A stretch of 64,000 nt of DNA from Candidatus Nanopelagicales bacterium. GTDB lineage: Bacteria; Actinomycetota; Actinomycetes; S36-B12. The DNA is taken from positions 124,001 to 188,000 of the forward strand of contig JAGYKV010000010.1 in the NCBI GenBank assembly GCA_018401415.1, in the 5' to 3' direction. The translations under genes were made by a program, and so were the position numbers. The notes under the pieces are model-generated. The model was not told the DNA's origin. It saw only the letters and a program-made list of their open reading frames with translations, and searched no databases. Below are positions 9,111 to 18,414 of the stretch, piece after piece (the first letter of the stretch is position 1; each line of letters begins with the position of its first letter).

Positions 9111-10187
9111 ATGCGTACTGCCCAGCCTGAAGAGGAAGCGGTCATCAGCCGACTCTCCCTGCTCGATCGGTTCCTACCGGTGTGGATTTTGGTCGCCATG
9201 GGTATTGGTCTACTGCTGGGTCGATTTGTGCCTGCTGTGCCTGACATTCTCGATGCAATTCAGATCGATGGCACCTCACTACCCATTGCCCTGGGGCTCC
9301 TGCTCATGATGTATCCGGTATTGGCCAAGGTGAATTACCAAGACATGGGCCGGGTCACCGGTGACCGAACCATGTTGTGGCTCTCATTGCTGCTCAACTG
9401 GGTATTGGGTCCGCTCCTGATGTTCGTTCTGGCATGGACCTTCCTTGCCGATCAACCAGCCTTCCGCACCGGGCTAATCGTTATTGGGTTGGCGCGATGC
9501 ATTGCCATGGTCCTGATCTGGAATGACCTCGCATGCGGTGATCGCGAGGCGGGAGCTTTGCTGGTCGCCATAAATTCAGTCTTCCAAATCCTGGCCTATG
9601 CCCTACTGGGAGCCTTCTATCTCAAGATTTTGCCCGGCTGGCTCGGATTAGATACCCAAGACGTTGAGTTCTCCATGTGGGCCATCACAAAAGCTGTATT
9701 GATATTTCTTGGTATCCCACTGGTGGCTGGGTATCTGACTCGACGTATTGGGATCAAACGCAAAGGCAAGCAGTGGTACCAGGACAAATTCGAGCCCTTC
9801 ATTAGCCCGTTCGCACTTTATGGCCTGCTCTTTACCATCATTGTGATGTTTGCCCTCCAGGGTGAAGCTATTACAGGTGATCCAGTTTCCGTCGTGCGCA
9901 TTGCCGTTCCGCTGTTGCTGTACTTCATCATTATGTGGAGTGTGTCATTTGCCGTCGGTGCCAAAGCAGGGCTCGGTTACCGAAAGACAACAACACTCGC
10001 ATTCACCGCAGCCGGAAACAACTTCGAGTTGGCAATTGCAGTCGCGATAGGCGTGTGGGGAATCACTTCAGGCGAAGCCTTGGCGGGCGTTGTTGGCCCA
10101 CTCATTGAAGTTCCCGCACTCGTTGCCCTGGTGTACGTATCGCTATGGTTGCGCCGGCGCTACTTTAAGGAGTCGTCTCCGCAATAG
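9111..10187 (+). CDS. acr3: Arsenite efflux transporter, ACR3 family
   Basis: A 358-residue membrane protein with about ten hydrophobic helices, the normal size for ACR3 (bile/arsenite/riboflavin transporter superfamily). The conserved cysteine Cys130 in GLARCIAMVLIW, required for arsenite transport in the family, and the conserved NDLACGD and NNFELAIAV stretches are present. It exports arsenite made by ArsC using the proton motive force. ATG 9111 follows a weak AGGGAG site. Its 3' end overlaps the convergent lipoprotein gene by 23 bases. Confidence 0.93.
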   Translation: MRTAQPEEEAVISRLSLLDRFLPVWILVAMGIGLLLGRFVPAVPDILDAIQIDGTSLPIALGLLLMMYPVLAKVNYQDMGRVTGDRTMLWLSLLLNWVLGPLLMFVLAWTFLADQPAFRTGLIVIGLARCIAMVLIWNDLACGDREAGALLVAINSVFQILAYALLGAFYLKILPGWLGLDTQDVEFSMWAITKAVLIFLGIPLVAGYLTRRIGIKRKGKQWYQDKFEPFISPFALYGLLFTIIVMFALQGEAITGDPVSVVRIAVPLLLYFIIMWSVSFAVGAKAGLGYRKTTTLAFTAAGNNFELAIAVAIGVWGITSGEALAGVVGPLIEVPALVALVYVSLWLRRRYFKESSPQ

Positions 10188-11496
10188 GTGACTCAATAAC
10201 GTCCATATCAATATCATCTTCAAGGCTGTCAAGTTGAACCCGCATTGCCGGAATTGCCAGAATGCGAATTGGCTCTGGCAATGGCGTGAGCCCGACCGAG
10301 TCGAACGTGCCCTGCCCAGCCAATCTCAAAAAGAACTGCCCGGTTGACAGTGGCAACGGATTATTGGGTTCATCGCAGACCATGATTGAAGACACCGCAA
10401 TAACCGGCCATCCGGCCAAAGCTTGGTCGTCTATGAGAATCACTTTCGCCGAAGCGATATCAAACTGCTCGGGAATAGGAATTCCACCCACAGCATGGCT
10501 GGCCACAATATTGCCTTGTTCATCTGTTGTCAGTCCTGTTGCGGCAATTCCCACCTTGGGTAGATCGACATTCGTAATGCTGATTGGTTGCCCATCAACT
10601 GGTAGGTCCGCAATAGGAATAACGTTGTTGTTCGGGATGAACACCGGCATGATCGCAACTGTTCCCTCACCCGGCAGGCTGTCGAATTCGACATCGGCAT
10701 CGAGATCAATCTCGACATCTTCACTGACCACCATGTTTTCATCTTCTATAAAAACATCTTCATCCGTAAAGTCTTCGTCCGTAAAATCTTCGTCCGTAAA
10801 GTCTTCGTCCGTAAAGTCGTCTTCGAATGCGCCGCCAGCCATTTCATCGACAATTTCTTGATAGGTAGCAAAAGGACGTCCAGTGGTCAGGGTGGAGACT
10901 TGACCCTGTGTCCATTTGTCCGGAACCTGTTGTGCTAGCCAGGCGGTCATTGCTTCGACGGCCCCCGAGGGGCCTTCCAAACGCAATAAATCAACCGGGA
11001 TATCGGGTATCTCAAAACCACCATTTGCTTCAGCGATTACGGGATCTGCCCAGGAGGTGATGGATCCCGTTAATATTCCAGCGACCGCTTCAGGGGTAAG
11101 CAGCAGTCCATCCAGGCCCAAAATATTTACTGCCATCACGATTGGGGTGCCATACACCGGCACCGTCAGGACATCTCCGGTGCACTGAGCGGCGAATTGG
11201 CTCAAGTCAGCGGCAGTCGCTGGTCGATCGAGGATTACCACTTTGGCTTCGGAGTTTTCGTCGATAGCAACCGGTACAAGGGACTGCTCGGGGCACACCC
11301 CGTTGAGAGCAATATTCACGGCAGCAACGGCCTCGAAATAGTCCGGACTGACCGCAACTTCCTGGGATCCTGGGTTACAGGTAATTGTGCGCTCCAAGCG
11401 AGCCGCCAATACATCCGGCGGTAACGGTGGGGTGCATGCCGCCGTAAAAGCTAATGCCACACCGAGAACCACTATTGACTTGGCTGTTCCACGCAC
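10165..11496 (-). CDS. PstS-like phosphate-binding-fold lipoprotein with acidic repeats
   Basis: A 443-residue lipoprotein. The GTG start (11496) follows AAGGAG. The signal peptide ends in a lipobox (FTAAC, cysteine near residue 21). The sequence resembles the PBP-like periplasmic phosphate-binding fold (DVLTVPVYGTPIVMAVN; LLLTPEAVAGILTGSITSWADP). An unusual very acidic insert around residue 230 contains four FTDED units from a 15-bp tandem repeat. It follows pstS in the pst operon, separated by a strong hairpin, so it is likely a lower-expressed second binding or accessory protein. The acidic linker may bind cations; this is inference. Confidence 0.75.
   Translation of the reverse strand: MRGTAKSIVVLGVALAFTAACTPPLPPDVLAARLERTITCNPGSQEVAVSPDYFEAVAAVNIALNGVCPEQSLVPVAIDENSEAKVVILDRPATAADLSQFAAQCTGDVLTVPVYGTPIVMAVNILGLDGLLLTPEAVAGILTGSITSWADPVIAEANGGFEIPDIPVDLLRLEGPSGAVEAMTAWLAQQVPDKWTQGQVSTLTTGRPFATYQEIVDEMAGGAFEDDFTDEDFTDEDFTDEDFTDEDVFIEDENMVVSEDVEIDLDADVEFDSLPGEGTVAIMPVFIPNNNVIPIADLPVDGQPISITNVDLPKVGIAATGLTTDEQGNIVASHAVGGIPIPEQFDIASAKVILIDDQALAGWPVIAVSSIMVCDEPNNPLPLSTGQFFLRLAGQGTFDSVGLTPLPEPIRILAIPAMRVQLDSLEDDIDMDVIESPIAETTP
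10756..10815 (-). repeat. 15-bp tandem repeat inside the PBP-like gene
   Basis: Four consecutive 15-bp units (on the + strand RTCTTCRTCCGTAAA) are nearly identical and in frame. Each encodes FTDED on the minus strand. Since the unit is a multiple of three, copy-number change would lengthen or shorten the acidic linker without breaking the gene. Confidence 0.9.
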
Positions 11497-11514
11497 AGTT
11501 TCTCCTTAAAGTGC

Positions 11515-11557
11515 GGTGGGGGTGTGACACGGCGTCGCCGCATGCCACACCCCCACC
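11515..11557 (-). terminator. Hairpin between pstS and the PBP-like gene
   Basis: A 15-bp arm GGTGGGGGTGTGACA (11515-11529) pairs with TGCCACACCCCCACC (11543-11557) with one mismatch, and the loop contains a second small stem. No strong T-run follows in the minus direction. It therefore probably acts as an mRNA stabiliser or partial terminator after pstS, which would explain how the binding protein can be made in excess over the downstream gene. Confidence 0.7.
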
Positions 11558-11572
11558 GTAATGAGTTATTTC

Positions 11573-12646
11573 TTACTTGATTTCGTTTGCGAACTCAACT
11601 GCTCTTTTGAGCACCTTGCCAGCAACCGGAACGAATCCGAGTTGAGCAGCCCGCTCTGGGCCGCACTTCTCCAAGGAATAGCGCACAAATTGACGGACAC
11701 CGAGACCGTTTGGACCCCCGCCATCTGTGCGAGCCAAGAAGTAGCTGAAGATACTGATTGGGTATGCACCCTTAACCTGAAGGTTGTAATTCAAATTCAC
11801 CAGACCTTTGCTGTCGATATTGGTCTGATTTGCCAGGTTGCGTGCTGCAGATTGAGCGGTAGGAGCGATGAACTCACCAAGGGCATTCTGCAGACGAGCC
11901 ATGCGGGCACCAGCTTTAAGTGCATCGCCAAGGTCCACATAACCGATTGCACCCGGGGTATTGGTGACACCGTTCATGACACCAGCATTCTGTGGACCAG
12001 AAATGGAGTTTGACGGTGGCTTACCACCGGGGAATGCGCTATCCATTGCATCTTGGACCTTGGGGAAGATCGTGGGTGCCCACGCATTCAGGTACTGCAG
12101 GAAGTTGTTCGTGGTGCCAGAAGCATCTGCACGGTACACGAGTGTAATGCCGGATGCTGGAAGGTTCCTCGCAATACGGGGATTGGACTTCACAATTTCA
12201 GGGTGATTCCACGTTGTGATTTGGCCACCAAAGATCTTCGCGGCCGTGGTCTGGCGCAATTGGATCAGGTTGCCAATGGGCCTGCCGTTCTTACCATTGA
12301 GGTTGATCGGAAGGGTGATTGAGCCACCGATCATGGGTACGTATTCCCAACCCCAACTTGGCTGACCTGATGTAAATGCGCTGTCAGAACCACCGAAGAC
12401 GTAGGTACCGTTAGCAAATCCAGACTTGCCTCGACCTGAGCCGACCGACTGGTAGTTAACGGTGAAGTTGTTCTGCGAACCATTGAATCGGGTTGCGCAG
12501 TCCTGAACGAATACGGATGGGAATGAGGCCCCACCGCCTGGAACCGTTTGATTGGCTTGGGCAGGGACGGCAACGAGGACTGACGCTGCAACGACACCTA
12601 CCGAAGACAGTACCGCTAAGATACGACGCACTGTAATCTCCTTCAT
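11573..12646 (-). CDS. pstS: Phosphate ABC transporter substrate-binding protein
   Basis: A 357-residue exported phosphate-binding protein. The signal peptide (RRILAVLSSVGVVAASVLVAVPAQA) is cleaved by signal peptidase I rather than lipidated. Phosphate-binding loops are visible: GGGASFPS near the mature N terminus, YQSVGSGRGKSGF, GGSDSAF and RADASGTTNNF. It delivers phosphate to PstC/PstA. It is the fourth gene of the pst operon, after pstB, with a 138-base gap. On the minus strand that gap holds GTTCACCTACT (12740-12750) followed by two weaker 11-nt units, a possible second Pho box giving pstS its own promoter. Confidence 0.93.
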   Translation of the reverse strand: MKEITVRRILAVLSSVGVVAASVLVAVPAQANQTVPGGGASFPSVFVQDCATRFNGSQNNFTVNYQSVGSGRGKSGFANGTYVFGGSDSAFTSGQPSWGWEYVPMIGGSITLPINLNGKNGRPIGNLIQLRQTTAAKIFGGQITTWNHPEIVKSNPRIARNLPASGITLVYRADASGTTNNFLQYLNAWAPTIFPKVQDAMDSAFPGGKPPSNSISGPQNAGVMNGVTNTPGAIGYVDLGDALKAGARMARLQNALGEFIAPTAQSAARNLANQTNIDSKGLVNLNYNLQVKGAYPISIFSYFLARTDGGGPNGLGVRQFVRYSLEKCGPERAAQLGFVPVAGKVLKRAVEFANEIK

Positions 12647-12784
12647 TTATTGTGAACTTTTCGATGCTGGTGCATCAAATCCTGACGGTATGAGGCTCAT
12701 CTAAAGTGTGTGTGCCATTTGAACGACCAGAGCTTGACGAGTAGGTGAACAGTTGGTTGACACATCCAAAGTGATCACCTGCTG

Positions 12785-13627
12785 TTAACCAAAACGACCA
12801 TTGACATAGTCCAATGTGCGTTCGTCTTGGGGGTTACTGAAGATTTCAGTGGTGGGACCCTGTTCAACCACGTGCCCCGGCTCGTTTTCAGCAGCCAAGA
12901 AGAACGCCGTGGTATCTGATACCCGAACCGCCTGCTGCATGTTGTGGGTAACAATGATGATCGTCATGGACTTTGACAGTTCAGCGATGGTGTCTTCCAC
13001 CTTCAAAGTTGAAGCCGGGTCAAGTGCTGAGCATGGCTCGTCCATGAGAAGCACACGAGGCTGAACGGCAAGAGCACGCGCAATGACCAACCGCTGAGCC
13101 TGGCCACCAGAAAGTTCACCGGCAGCGTGATCAAGTCGATCCTTGACCTCTTTCCACAACCCTGCCGCCGTAAGGGTCTCTTCCACAATGTCGTCGTGAT
13201 TGGGGCGCTTCATGCCCGAGAGTTTTAAGCCCGATAGCACATTGCCCCTAATAGTCATGCTGGGGAATGGATTTGGTTTCTGGAAGACCATTCCGATTTT
13301 GAGGCGAATACTTACTGGATCAATCTCTGGGGCGTAAATATCTTCACCTTCATATAACACTTCACCAGCAAGTGCGGCACCTGGAATCAATTCATGCAGT
13401 CGGTTCAAGGTTCGAATATAGGTGGATTTACCACACCCGGACGGGCCAATAAGGGCCGTGACTGAATTCGAAGGGAACTTGATGGAAACTCCCTCAAGTA
13501 CCTTGCGGGAACCAAACCACACACTGAGCTCGCGGGACTCCATCTCGATTTTGGCATCAGGAGAGCGTTGGCCAAGCTCGGCATCCAAGGTGGCCGTTGC
13601 AGTCTCTTCGAATTCAGCTGTTGACAT
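12785..13627 (-). CDS. pstB: Phosphate ABC transporter ATP-binding protein
   Basis: A 280-residue ABC ATPase. Walker A is GPSGCGKST, the PstB-typical Q-loop is [11 protein letters not shown], the signature is LSGGQAQRL and Walker B is [13 protein letters not shown] with the H-loop VTHNM. The first 25 or so residues form a non-conserved acidic leader. It energises phosphate import with PstC and PstA at the inner face of the membrane. It lies 29 bases after pstA in the operon. Confidence 0.95.
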   Translation of the reverse strand: MSTAEFEETATATLDAELGQRSPDAKIEMESRELSVWFGSRKVLEGVSIKFPSNSVTALIGPSGCGKSTYIRTLNRLHELIPGAALAGEVLYEGEDIYAPEIDPVSIRLKIGMVFQKPNPFPSMTIRGNVLSGLKLSGMKRPNHDDIVEETLTAAGLWKEVKDRLDHAAGELSGGQAQRLVIARALAVQPRVLLMDEPCSALDPASTLKVEDTIAELSKSMTIIIVTHNMQQAVRVSDTTAFFLAAENEPGHVVEQGPTTEIFSNPQDERTLDYVNGRFG

Positions 13628-13656
13628 GTTGTTCTCTCCTCTAATTAACCATTGAA

Positions 13657-14754
13657 TCAGGACTTAGCAAATTTGCGGGTGCCAAAGTAGCGAGCGGCAG
13701 TAAAGACAATAGACACCAAAGCCATCAGGACTAGGGCAGCACCCCACGCACGCGACACCGCAGATGGGAATGGCAGTGACACATTGAAGAAGATGAACGT
13801 GGGCAGGGAAGCAATCGGATCACCGAATGGATTCCAGATTGTTCTGTCATTAGTGAGAGCCGTGAGCAGAAGCGGTGCGGTTTCACCCATGACTCGAGCA
13901 ATACCCAAGATCGTGGCCGTGATGATGCCGGTGCGCGCCGCTGGCAAGACAACTCGCATCACGGTTTTTGCTCGAGTGGAGCCGAGGGCGAGAGCACCCG
14001 TGCGCAGATCATCTGGAATGAGTTTCAGAACTTCCTCAGATGTTCGTGCCACGGTGGGCAACATCAAAATAAAGTAGGCCAACGCTCCCGCAAATGCACT
14101 TTGTGTGATGGCCCCACTGAGAATGAAAACCGTGAGAATGAAAAGACCCGCAACAACCGATGGGACACCACTCTCGGCCTGAACGAAAAAGCGGACCGCA
14201 TTCGCGCCTTTGCCTTTAACCTCAGTGATGTAAACAGCGGTAGCGATTCCAATTGGCACCGAAATAACCATGGCGATGCCCACAATAAGCACGGTGCCGA
14301 GCAATGCATGCGCAATGCCGCCATAACCCAATGGTGTTGGTGGACTGATGTACTCGTTGTTTTGGGTGAGGAATGACAGGCTCAGCGCCTCAAAGCCTTT
14401 GATAATAATGGTGAACAAAATAGATGCCACAATAATTATGCTCAGCATTGTGGCGCCAATCGCCAACACAATGATCACGGCATCTGGTGCCGCGTTCTTC
14501 CCGCCCACCAAGAGCGCTGCAATGACAGCTGAAATAATCTGCATGGGAAGATAAATGACCACAACAACGATAGCCCCCGGAATTTCCGTGAAGGCATAAA
14601 CCACCGCAATAATCAACAATGGGATCAACGCCGCGAGTGCCGTAACAAGTTTGAACTTCGCAGTGCGGTTGGCCCACGGGCGCAACGGAGACTGCTTCTT
14701 TATTTCCTCAAGTCGAACGCCAGAGTGTTCATACGTGATGGTGTGTTGGCTCAT
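13657..14754 (-). CDS. pstA: Phosphate ABC transporter permease PstA
   Basis: A 365-residue permease. Two or three hydrophobic helices in an N-terminal extension (about residues 35-110) precede the standard six-helix permease domain. The ATPase-docking EAA loop lies near [18 protein letters not shown]. Its ATG overlaps the pstC stop by 4 bases, implying translational coupling. With PstC it forms the phosphate channel. Confidence 0.93.
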   Translation of the reverse strand: MSQHTITYEHSGVRLEEIKKQSPLRPWANRTAKFKLVTALAALIPLLIIAVVYAFTEIPGAIVVVVIYLPMQIISAVIAALLVGGKNAAPDAVIIVLAIGATMLSIIIVASILFTIIIKGFEALSLSFLTQNNEYISPPTPLGYGGIAHALLGTVLIVGIAMVISVPIGIATAVYITEVKGKGANAVRFFVQAESGVPSVVAGLFILTVFILSGAITQSAFAGALAYFILMLPTVARTSEEVLKLIPDDLRTGALALGSTRAKTVMRVVLPAARTGIITATILGIARVMGETAPLLLTALTNDRTIWNPFGDPIASLPTFIFFNVSLPFPSAVSRAWGAALVLMALVSIVFTAARYFGTRKFAKS

Positions 14755-15734
14755 GACTTCAACTTCCCGGTACGGTTCACAATGGCGTTGGCGATTATGT
14801 TGACGATCAGAGTTCCAATAAAGAGCACGAAACCGGATGCAAGCAAGACTTGAAGCTCCTGAGGACCTGCTTCACCGAACTTGGCCACGATCATGGTGGC
14901 AACCGAGCCGCCACCGGAATCAAGAATTCTGAAAAGATTGACATCAAAAACTAGTTTCAGTACGAAGTACACGGCCACTGTCTCACCCAGGGCGCGCCCC
15001 ATGCCCAACATGACGCCGCCGACGAGTCCACCACGTCCGAAAGGCAGCGCCACGTACCGGAGCATGGTCCACAGGGAGCAACCCAGTGATTCAGCCGCGT
15101 TCACTAATTCCGGTGGAGTCCGATCAAGAACTTCGCGGGTCACCGCAGTAACAATCGGAATCATCATGATTGCCAGGACCCAGCCGGCAATGAACGGTGA
15201 ACCGATGAAATTATCTGAAGTGACGGAGAAGAATGGGATCCAACCGAGGTACTGATTGAGTAGTGCGGCCCACTCAACTCCAACGGGCTGGAATATGTAG
15301 AGCGCCCACAGACCAATGATGATTGAGGGAATGGCCGCCATCAGGTCAATGAAGTTCGTCATCCATTTGGCCACCCGGGCAGGGGCCAGGAACACCACGA
15401 ATACGGCTAGGAGCAGGGCGATTGGAACCGAAATCACTACGGCAATGAGTGCCAACACGATGGAGCCGTAAATCATTCCGAAAATTCCGAACTTGACCTC
15501 GTCACTTTCATCCATGGCGAAAGTGAATGTCCACTCGGTGGTGGTGAAGAACGCCAGACCCTGGGACTGAATAACGGGAATCATCTGGGTTCCGAGGAAA
15601 ATCGCGATCCCAAGAAGCACTGCCAGGGAGGTAAACGCGGCAACCGTCACCAGGCGGGTGAAGACTCGGTCGCCTCTATGGAAGGCGGTGGGCTTGGGTA
15701 ATCGGCGAGGTTTTTGGTCAAGCCCGGTAGACAT
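14751..15734 (-). CDS. pstC: Phosphate ABC transporter permease PstC
   Basis: A 327-residue six-helix permease, first gene of the pst operon. The EAA loop is visible as NAAESLGCSLWTMLRYVALP, and the VFLAPARVAKW and GEAGPQE stretches are family-typical. The N terminus is a short basic cytoplasmic tail. Regulation by phosphate starvation is suggested by three 11-nt Pho-box units about 50-85 bases upstream. Confidence 0.93.
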   Translation of the reverse strand: MSTGLDQKPRRLPKPTAFHRGDRVFTRLVTVAAFTSLAVLLGIAIFLGTQMIPVIQSQGLAFFTTTEWTFTFAMDESDEVKFGIFGMIYGSIVLALIAVVISVPIALLLAVFVVFLAPARVAKWMTNFIDLMAAIPSIIIGLWALYIFQPVGVEWAALLNQYLGWIPFFSVTSDNFIGSPFIAGWVLAIMMIPIVTAVTREVLDRTPPELVNAAESLGCSLWTMLRYVALPFGRGGLVGGVMLGMGRALGETVAVYFVLKLVFDVNLFRILDSGGGSVATMIVAKFGEAGPQELQVLLASGFVLFIGTLIVNIIANAIVNRTGKLKS

Positions 15735-15784
15735 GCGTGAAGTTAAGTAGGTAAACGTTGCCAGATGTCTGGAATTAGACGACC

Positions 15785-15817
15785 AACTGCCTAACCTTGT
15801 ATGAACGGAACATGAAC
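15785..15817 (-). promoter_or_regulatory. Pho box (three 11-nt direct repeats) upstream of pstC
   Basis: Read on the minus strand the site is GTTCATGTTCC, then GTTCATACAAG, then GTTAGGCAGTT: three contiguous 11-nt units that each begin with GTT. This is the architecture of actinobacterial PhoP-binding direct repeat units (consensus GTTCACC plus four bases). It lies 51-83 bases before the pstC start. The repeats are seen; PhoP binding is inferred from the pattern and the gene it precedes. Confidence 0.75.
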
Positions 15818-15843
15818 GACCCCGAGCGGATGGACATGCCCCC

Positions 15844-15886
15844 TAGGGGTTACGGGTTTCTAGGGGTTACGGGTTTCTAAGGGTTA
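15844..15886. repeat. 17-bp direct repeats between pstC and modB
   Basis: TAGGGGTTACGGGTTTC occurs twice back to back (15844-15860 and 15861-15877), followed by a degenerate partial third copy (TAAGGGTTA). The second copy runs into the modB stop codon. It could be a regulatory repeat or slippage product; no protein is coded. Confidence 0.8.
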
Positions 15887-16710
15887 TGACGCTGCCGCCC
15901 CGGCATGTAATAGCTGCGCAGCGCCACCAGGATCGCCACTGCAACCACGAGCAACATGATGCTCAGGGCAATAGCACTGTCACGATCTGACTCCAATGCC
16001 GTGTACACCGCCAAGGGCATGGTTTGGGTAGATCCCTCGAGATTGCCCGCAAATGTGATGGTGGCTCCAAACTCCCCCACGGCACGTGCCCAGGCCAGAA
16101 CGGTGCCTGCAACAAGTGCTGGTGCGATGGAAGGGAGGGTGATGCTCTGAAAAATGCGTCGAGTGCTTGCGCCGTCAACCGCAGCCGCATCTTCAATATC
16201 GCGATCAACCGATCGAATAGCACCCTCCACCGTTATGACAAGAAACGGGAGTGCCACGAAAGTGGCCGCAAGAATCACCCCAGCAATACTGAATGGGAAT
16301 TGGAATCCGGTGAGGTCGTAAATCCATCCACCCACCAAACCTCGGCGACCGAATGCGGACAACAACGCAACACCGCTCACTACCGGTGGAAGTAGTAGTG
16401 GAACGATCACCAAGGCACGCCAGAATCGGGTGCCCGGTAATACATCGCGAGCCAGGATCCAGGCGAGTGGAACACCCGTGACAAATACCAAACCCGCTGC
16501 AGAGACCGACGCAATGAGTGAGATTCTCAACGCCTCGAGGGCGGTTGGCGAACTGATGATTGTGAGGAAACTTCCCCAAGGGGCATCGGCAAGAATCGCA
16601 ATAAGTGGAACCAGCAGGAAAGCTAGTGCAATCATTCCCGGAATAATCAAACTCGGTGGTCGCTGGCCAGCGAGACTTTTGTTCGCTATCAAGGTTTTGC
16701 AAATCCCCAC
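15877..16710 (-). CDS. modB: Molybdate ABC transporter permease
   Basis: A 277-residue permease with about six hydrophobic helices and the ModB-type EAA loop (DAAAVDGASTRRIFQSITLP) followed by ARAVGEFGATITFAGN, the signature of molybdate/tungstate permeases. Its start overlaps the modA stop by 22 bases. No modC ATPase follows: the next gene is pstC. The ATPase must be encoded elsewhere or shared. Confidence 0.92.
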   Translation of the reverse strand: MGICKTLIANKSLAGQRPPSLIIPGMIALAFLLVPLIAILADAPWGSFLTIISSPTALEALRISLIASVSAAGLVFVTGVPLAWILARDVLPGTRFWRALVIVPLLLPPVVSGVALLSAFGRRGLVGGWIYDLTGFQFPFSIAGVILAATFVALPFLVITVEGAIRSVDRDIEDAAAVDGASTRRIFQSITLPSIAPALVAGTVLAWARAVGEFGATITFAGNLEGSTQTMPLAVYTALESDRDSAIALSIMLLVVAVAILVALRSYYMPGRQRHNP

Positions 16711-17477
16711 GTGCGCAAAATTGATTGAGCAGATGTGGAATTACGAACATAATCAATAAATGCCTGTGCAGCCTGTTGCTTGGAAGAGTCGATTACCGTT
16801 GCTATCAAATACGTTGTCCTAATATTTTTATCAGCCGGGATAGTAATGGTGGTCACCGCTTTTCCCGCTGAACGAGCATCGGTTAAATAGACAATTCCAG
16901 CATCAACTTGATCGGCGATCACCTTGCCCAATACGGCGCGTACATCCAATTCCCTTGTTACCGGAGTTACTGAAACATTATTGACTGAAAAGAGCCTTCG
17001 TGTCGCTAGGCCGCATGGAACTTCGATAGCGCACACAGCGGTGAGTACATTGGGCGATTGAATTCCAACCAGTGATGTGATTCCAGCCGGGTTACCCGCG
17101 GGAGTCGCAATCACCATGGTGTTCTTTGCAAAATGCGATGGTTTGGGTGATACCCATCCCCCGCGAACGGCGGCCCACATGGTCGGCTCAGATGCAGTGG
17201 CAAGGACATCGACAGGAGCTCCCGCACGCAGTTGCTCCACCAGTGCGTTTGATCCACCGAAATTGAATTTGACGGACAACTTGGGATAACGAGTGTTGAA
17301 GGCTTTAGCAATAATGGGGAAAACATCGGTGAGAGATGCGGCAGCTGAGACCGTAATTGTTGTGCGGGGAAGTGCCGCCACCGCGGGATCTGGTTGATTA
17401 CCTGTTGCATGCGTTGCATTCGCAGCTGCGAGCATCATGATGCCGAGTGAAATACAGAAAGCACATAATTTCATCAT
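16689..17477 (-). CDS. modA: Molybdate ABC transporter substrate-binding protein
   Basis: About 262 residues with a signal peptide (MMKLCAFCISLGIMMLAAANATHA). Oxyanion-binding features of ModA are present: AAASLTDVF near the mature N terminus, NFGGSNALVEQL, APVDVLATA and DAGIVYLTDA. It captures molybdate or tungstate for ModB. The start at 17477 is chosen because the signal peptide begins there and the ATG overlaps the stop of the upstream regulator by 4 bases; a longer open frame reaching 17609 lies inside that regulator gene. Confidence 0.93.
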   Translation of the reverse strand: MMKLCAFCISLGIMMLAAANATHATGNQPDPAVAALPRTTITVSAAASLTDVFPIIAKAFNTRYPKLSVKFNFGGSNALVEQLRAGAPVDVLATASEPTMWAAVRGGWVSPKPSHFAKNTMVIATPAGNPAGITSLVGIQSPNVLTAVCAIEVPCGLATRRLFSVNNVSVTPVTRELDVRAVLGKVIADQVDAGIVYLTDARSAGKAVTTITIPADKNIRTTYLIATVIDSSKQQAAQAFIDYVRNSTSAQSILRTWGFAKP

Positions 17478-17866
17478 TTGTCGAGTTGATCTTTTTCGAT
17501 TACAACGTTCGTTGACTTGATCGATGCGGATGCTCTGACGCCGGGTTTGAGCCCCAGATCGTCGGCAGCCTCCCGACTCATCAGGGATATCACTCGATGC
17601 GGACCGCATTGCAACTCAACCAACGCCATAACGCCATCCCTTTCCACCCGCGTCACGATTCCGTCAAAACGGTTTCGCGCCGAAACTCGAAGATGGGGGA
17701 GTTCAGGGGCATTCACCCGCATGAGCGCAGCTACGTCTGCACCCCGAACGGACAATGGTCCCGTGCCTGGGACTCTGGACAGGCGACCATCGTCAATCCA
17801 ACGACGCACCGTGTCATCGCTGACACCCAAGAGTTCGGCAGCCTCTGATATCCGCATAGTCGACAT
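17474..17866 (-). CDS. HTH plus TOBE-domain molybdenum-responsive regulator
   Basis: A 130-residue protein with an excisionase/MerR-type helix-turn-helix (AAELLGVSDDTVRRWIDDGRL, about 8-28) and a C-terminal Mop/TOBE molybdate-binding domain (about 62-128, ARNRFDGIVTRVERDGVMALVEL; SREAADDLGLKPG). It probably senses molybdate and controls the modAB genes it overlaps by 4 bases, replacing classical ModE. An AT-rich inverted repeat upstream (17913-17936) may be its site. Confidence 0.88.
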   Translation of the reverse strand: MSTMRISEAAELLGVSDDTVRRWIDDGRLSRVPGTGPLSVRGADVAALMRVNAPELPHLRVSARNRFDGIVTRVERDGVMALVELQCGPHRVISLMSREAADDLGLKPGVRASASIKSTNVVIEKDQLDK

Positions 17867-18414
17867 AGTTCGCCATTATATTCCGCAAATACGGTTATTT
17901 CCAGTAAAATTACTCTCTTTTACGTATCCAAGAGAGAGATAAGGCGGAAAAGCGTGAAATGCGAAGTAAGTGGAAGTGATCGCGTGGCGGTGAGGGGTTC
18001 TGGTGCTCATCACCTATATAAATGGACGAAAGCCCCTCGAAGTATGAGTTCGAGGGGCTTTCGCTTCGGGCTGCTCACCTGTAACCGATTTCTCGGGGCC
18101 TTGACACAAATGCTGTGTGCCACGCTCGCACTTGGGTTTCCCCTCGTACCAACAGAATCGTTATGCTTCCCTCGAGTCTCTCCTCGCAATTTGCTCCGCC
18201 AACATTCCGGAGCCTCCAGCCTGAACCTTGCGATCCACACTTTCCGCTAACTGCGTTTCCTTACCCGACTCACACCTTGCGGTGCAGTGAGATATTTGTA
18301 CTCCCCCTGTCCAGCACATGCAAGTGGTTTCGGAATATATTTTTAGAAAGTTTTGACCCTTCAGTAACTTGAATACTTAATAGTCACATACGTAACATTG
18401 GTACCGGATAAGTC
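17867..18414. other. Long non-coding gap with inverted repeats
   Basis: About 550 bases with no convincing protein gene. It contains the regulator's AT-rich promoter zone, an inverted repeat CTCTCTT/AAGAGAG (17913-17919 and 17930-17936), an imperfect CCGCAAATACGG element (17883-17894) and a very strong hairpin (listed separately). The open frames here have atypical composition and no recognisable protein motif. No tRNA, tmRNA or RNase P signature was seen. Confidence 0.6.
18027..18063. terminator. Strong 15-bp perfect hairpin
   Basis: CGAAAGCCCCTCGAA (18027-18041) pairs perfectly with TTCGAGGGGCTTTCG (18049-18063) around a 7-base loop. It has the look of an intrinsic terminator but no gene ends close by on either strand and no clear T-tract follows. 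It may terminate a small RNA from the upstream gap. Confidence 0.7.

Noticed and set aside
10262..10861. Long plus-strand frame of 199 codons opposite the PBP-like gene
   Set aside because: Its serine/threonine-rich content is the mirror of the acidic repeat and hydrophobic codons of the real minus-strand gene.
15844..15886. Repeat considered as a CRISPR remnant
   Set aside because: Units are adjacent without spacers, too short, and no cas gene is present in the window.
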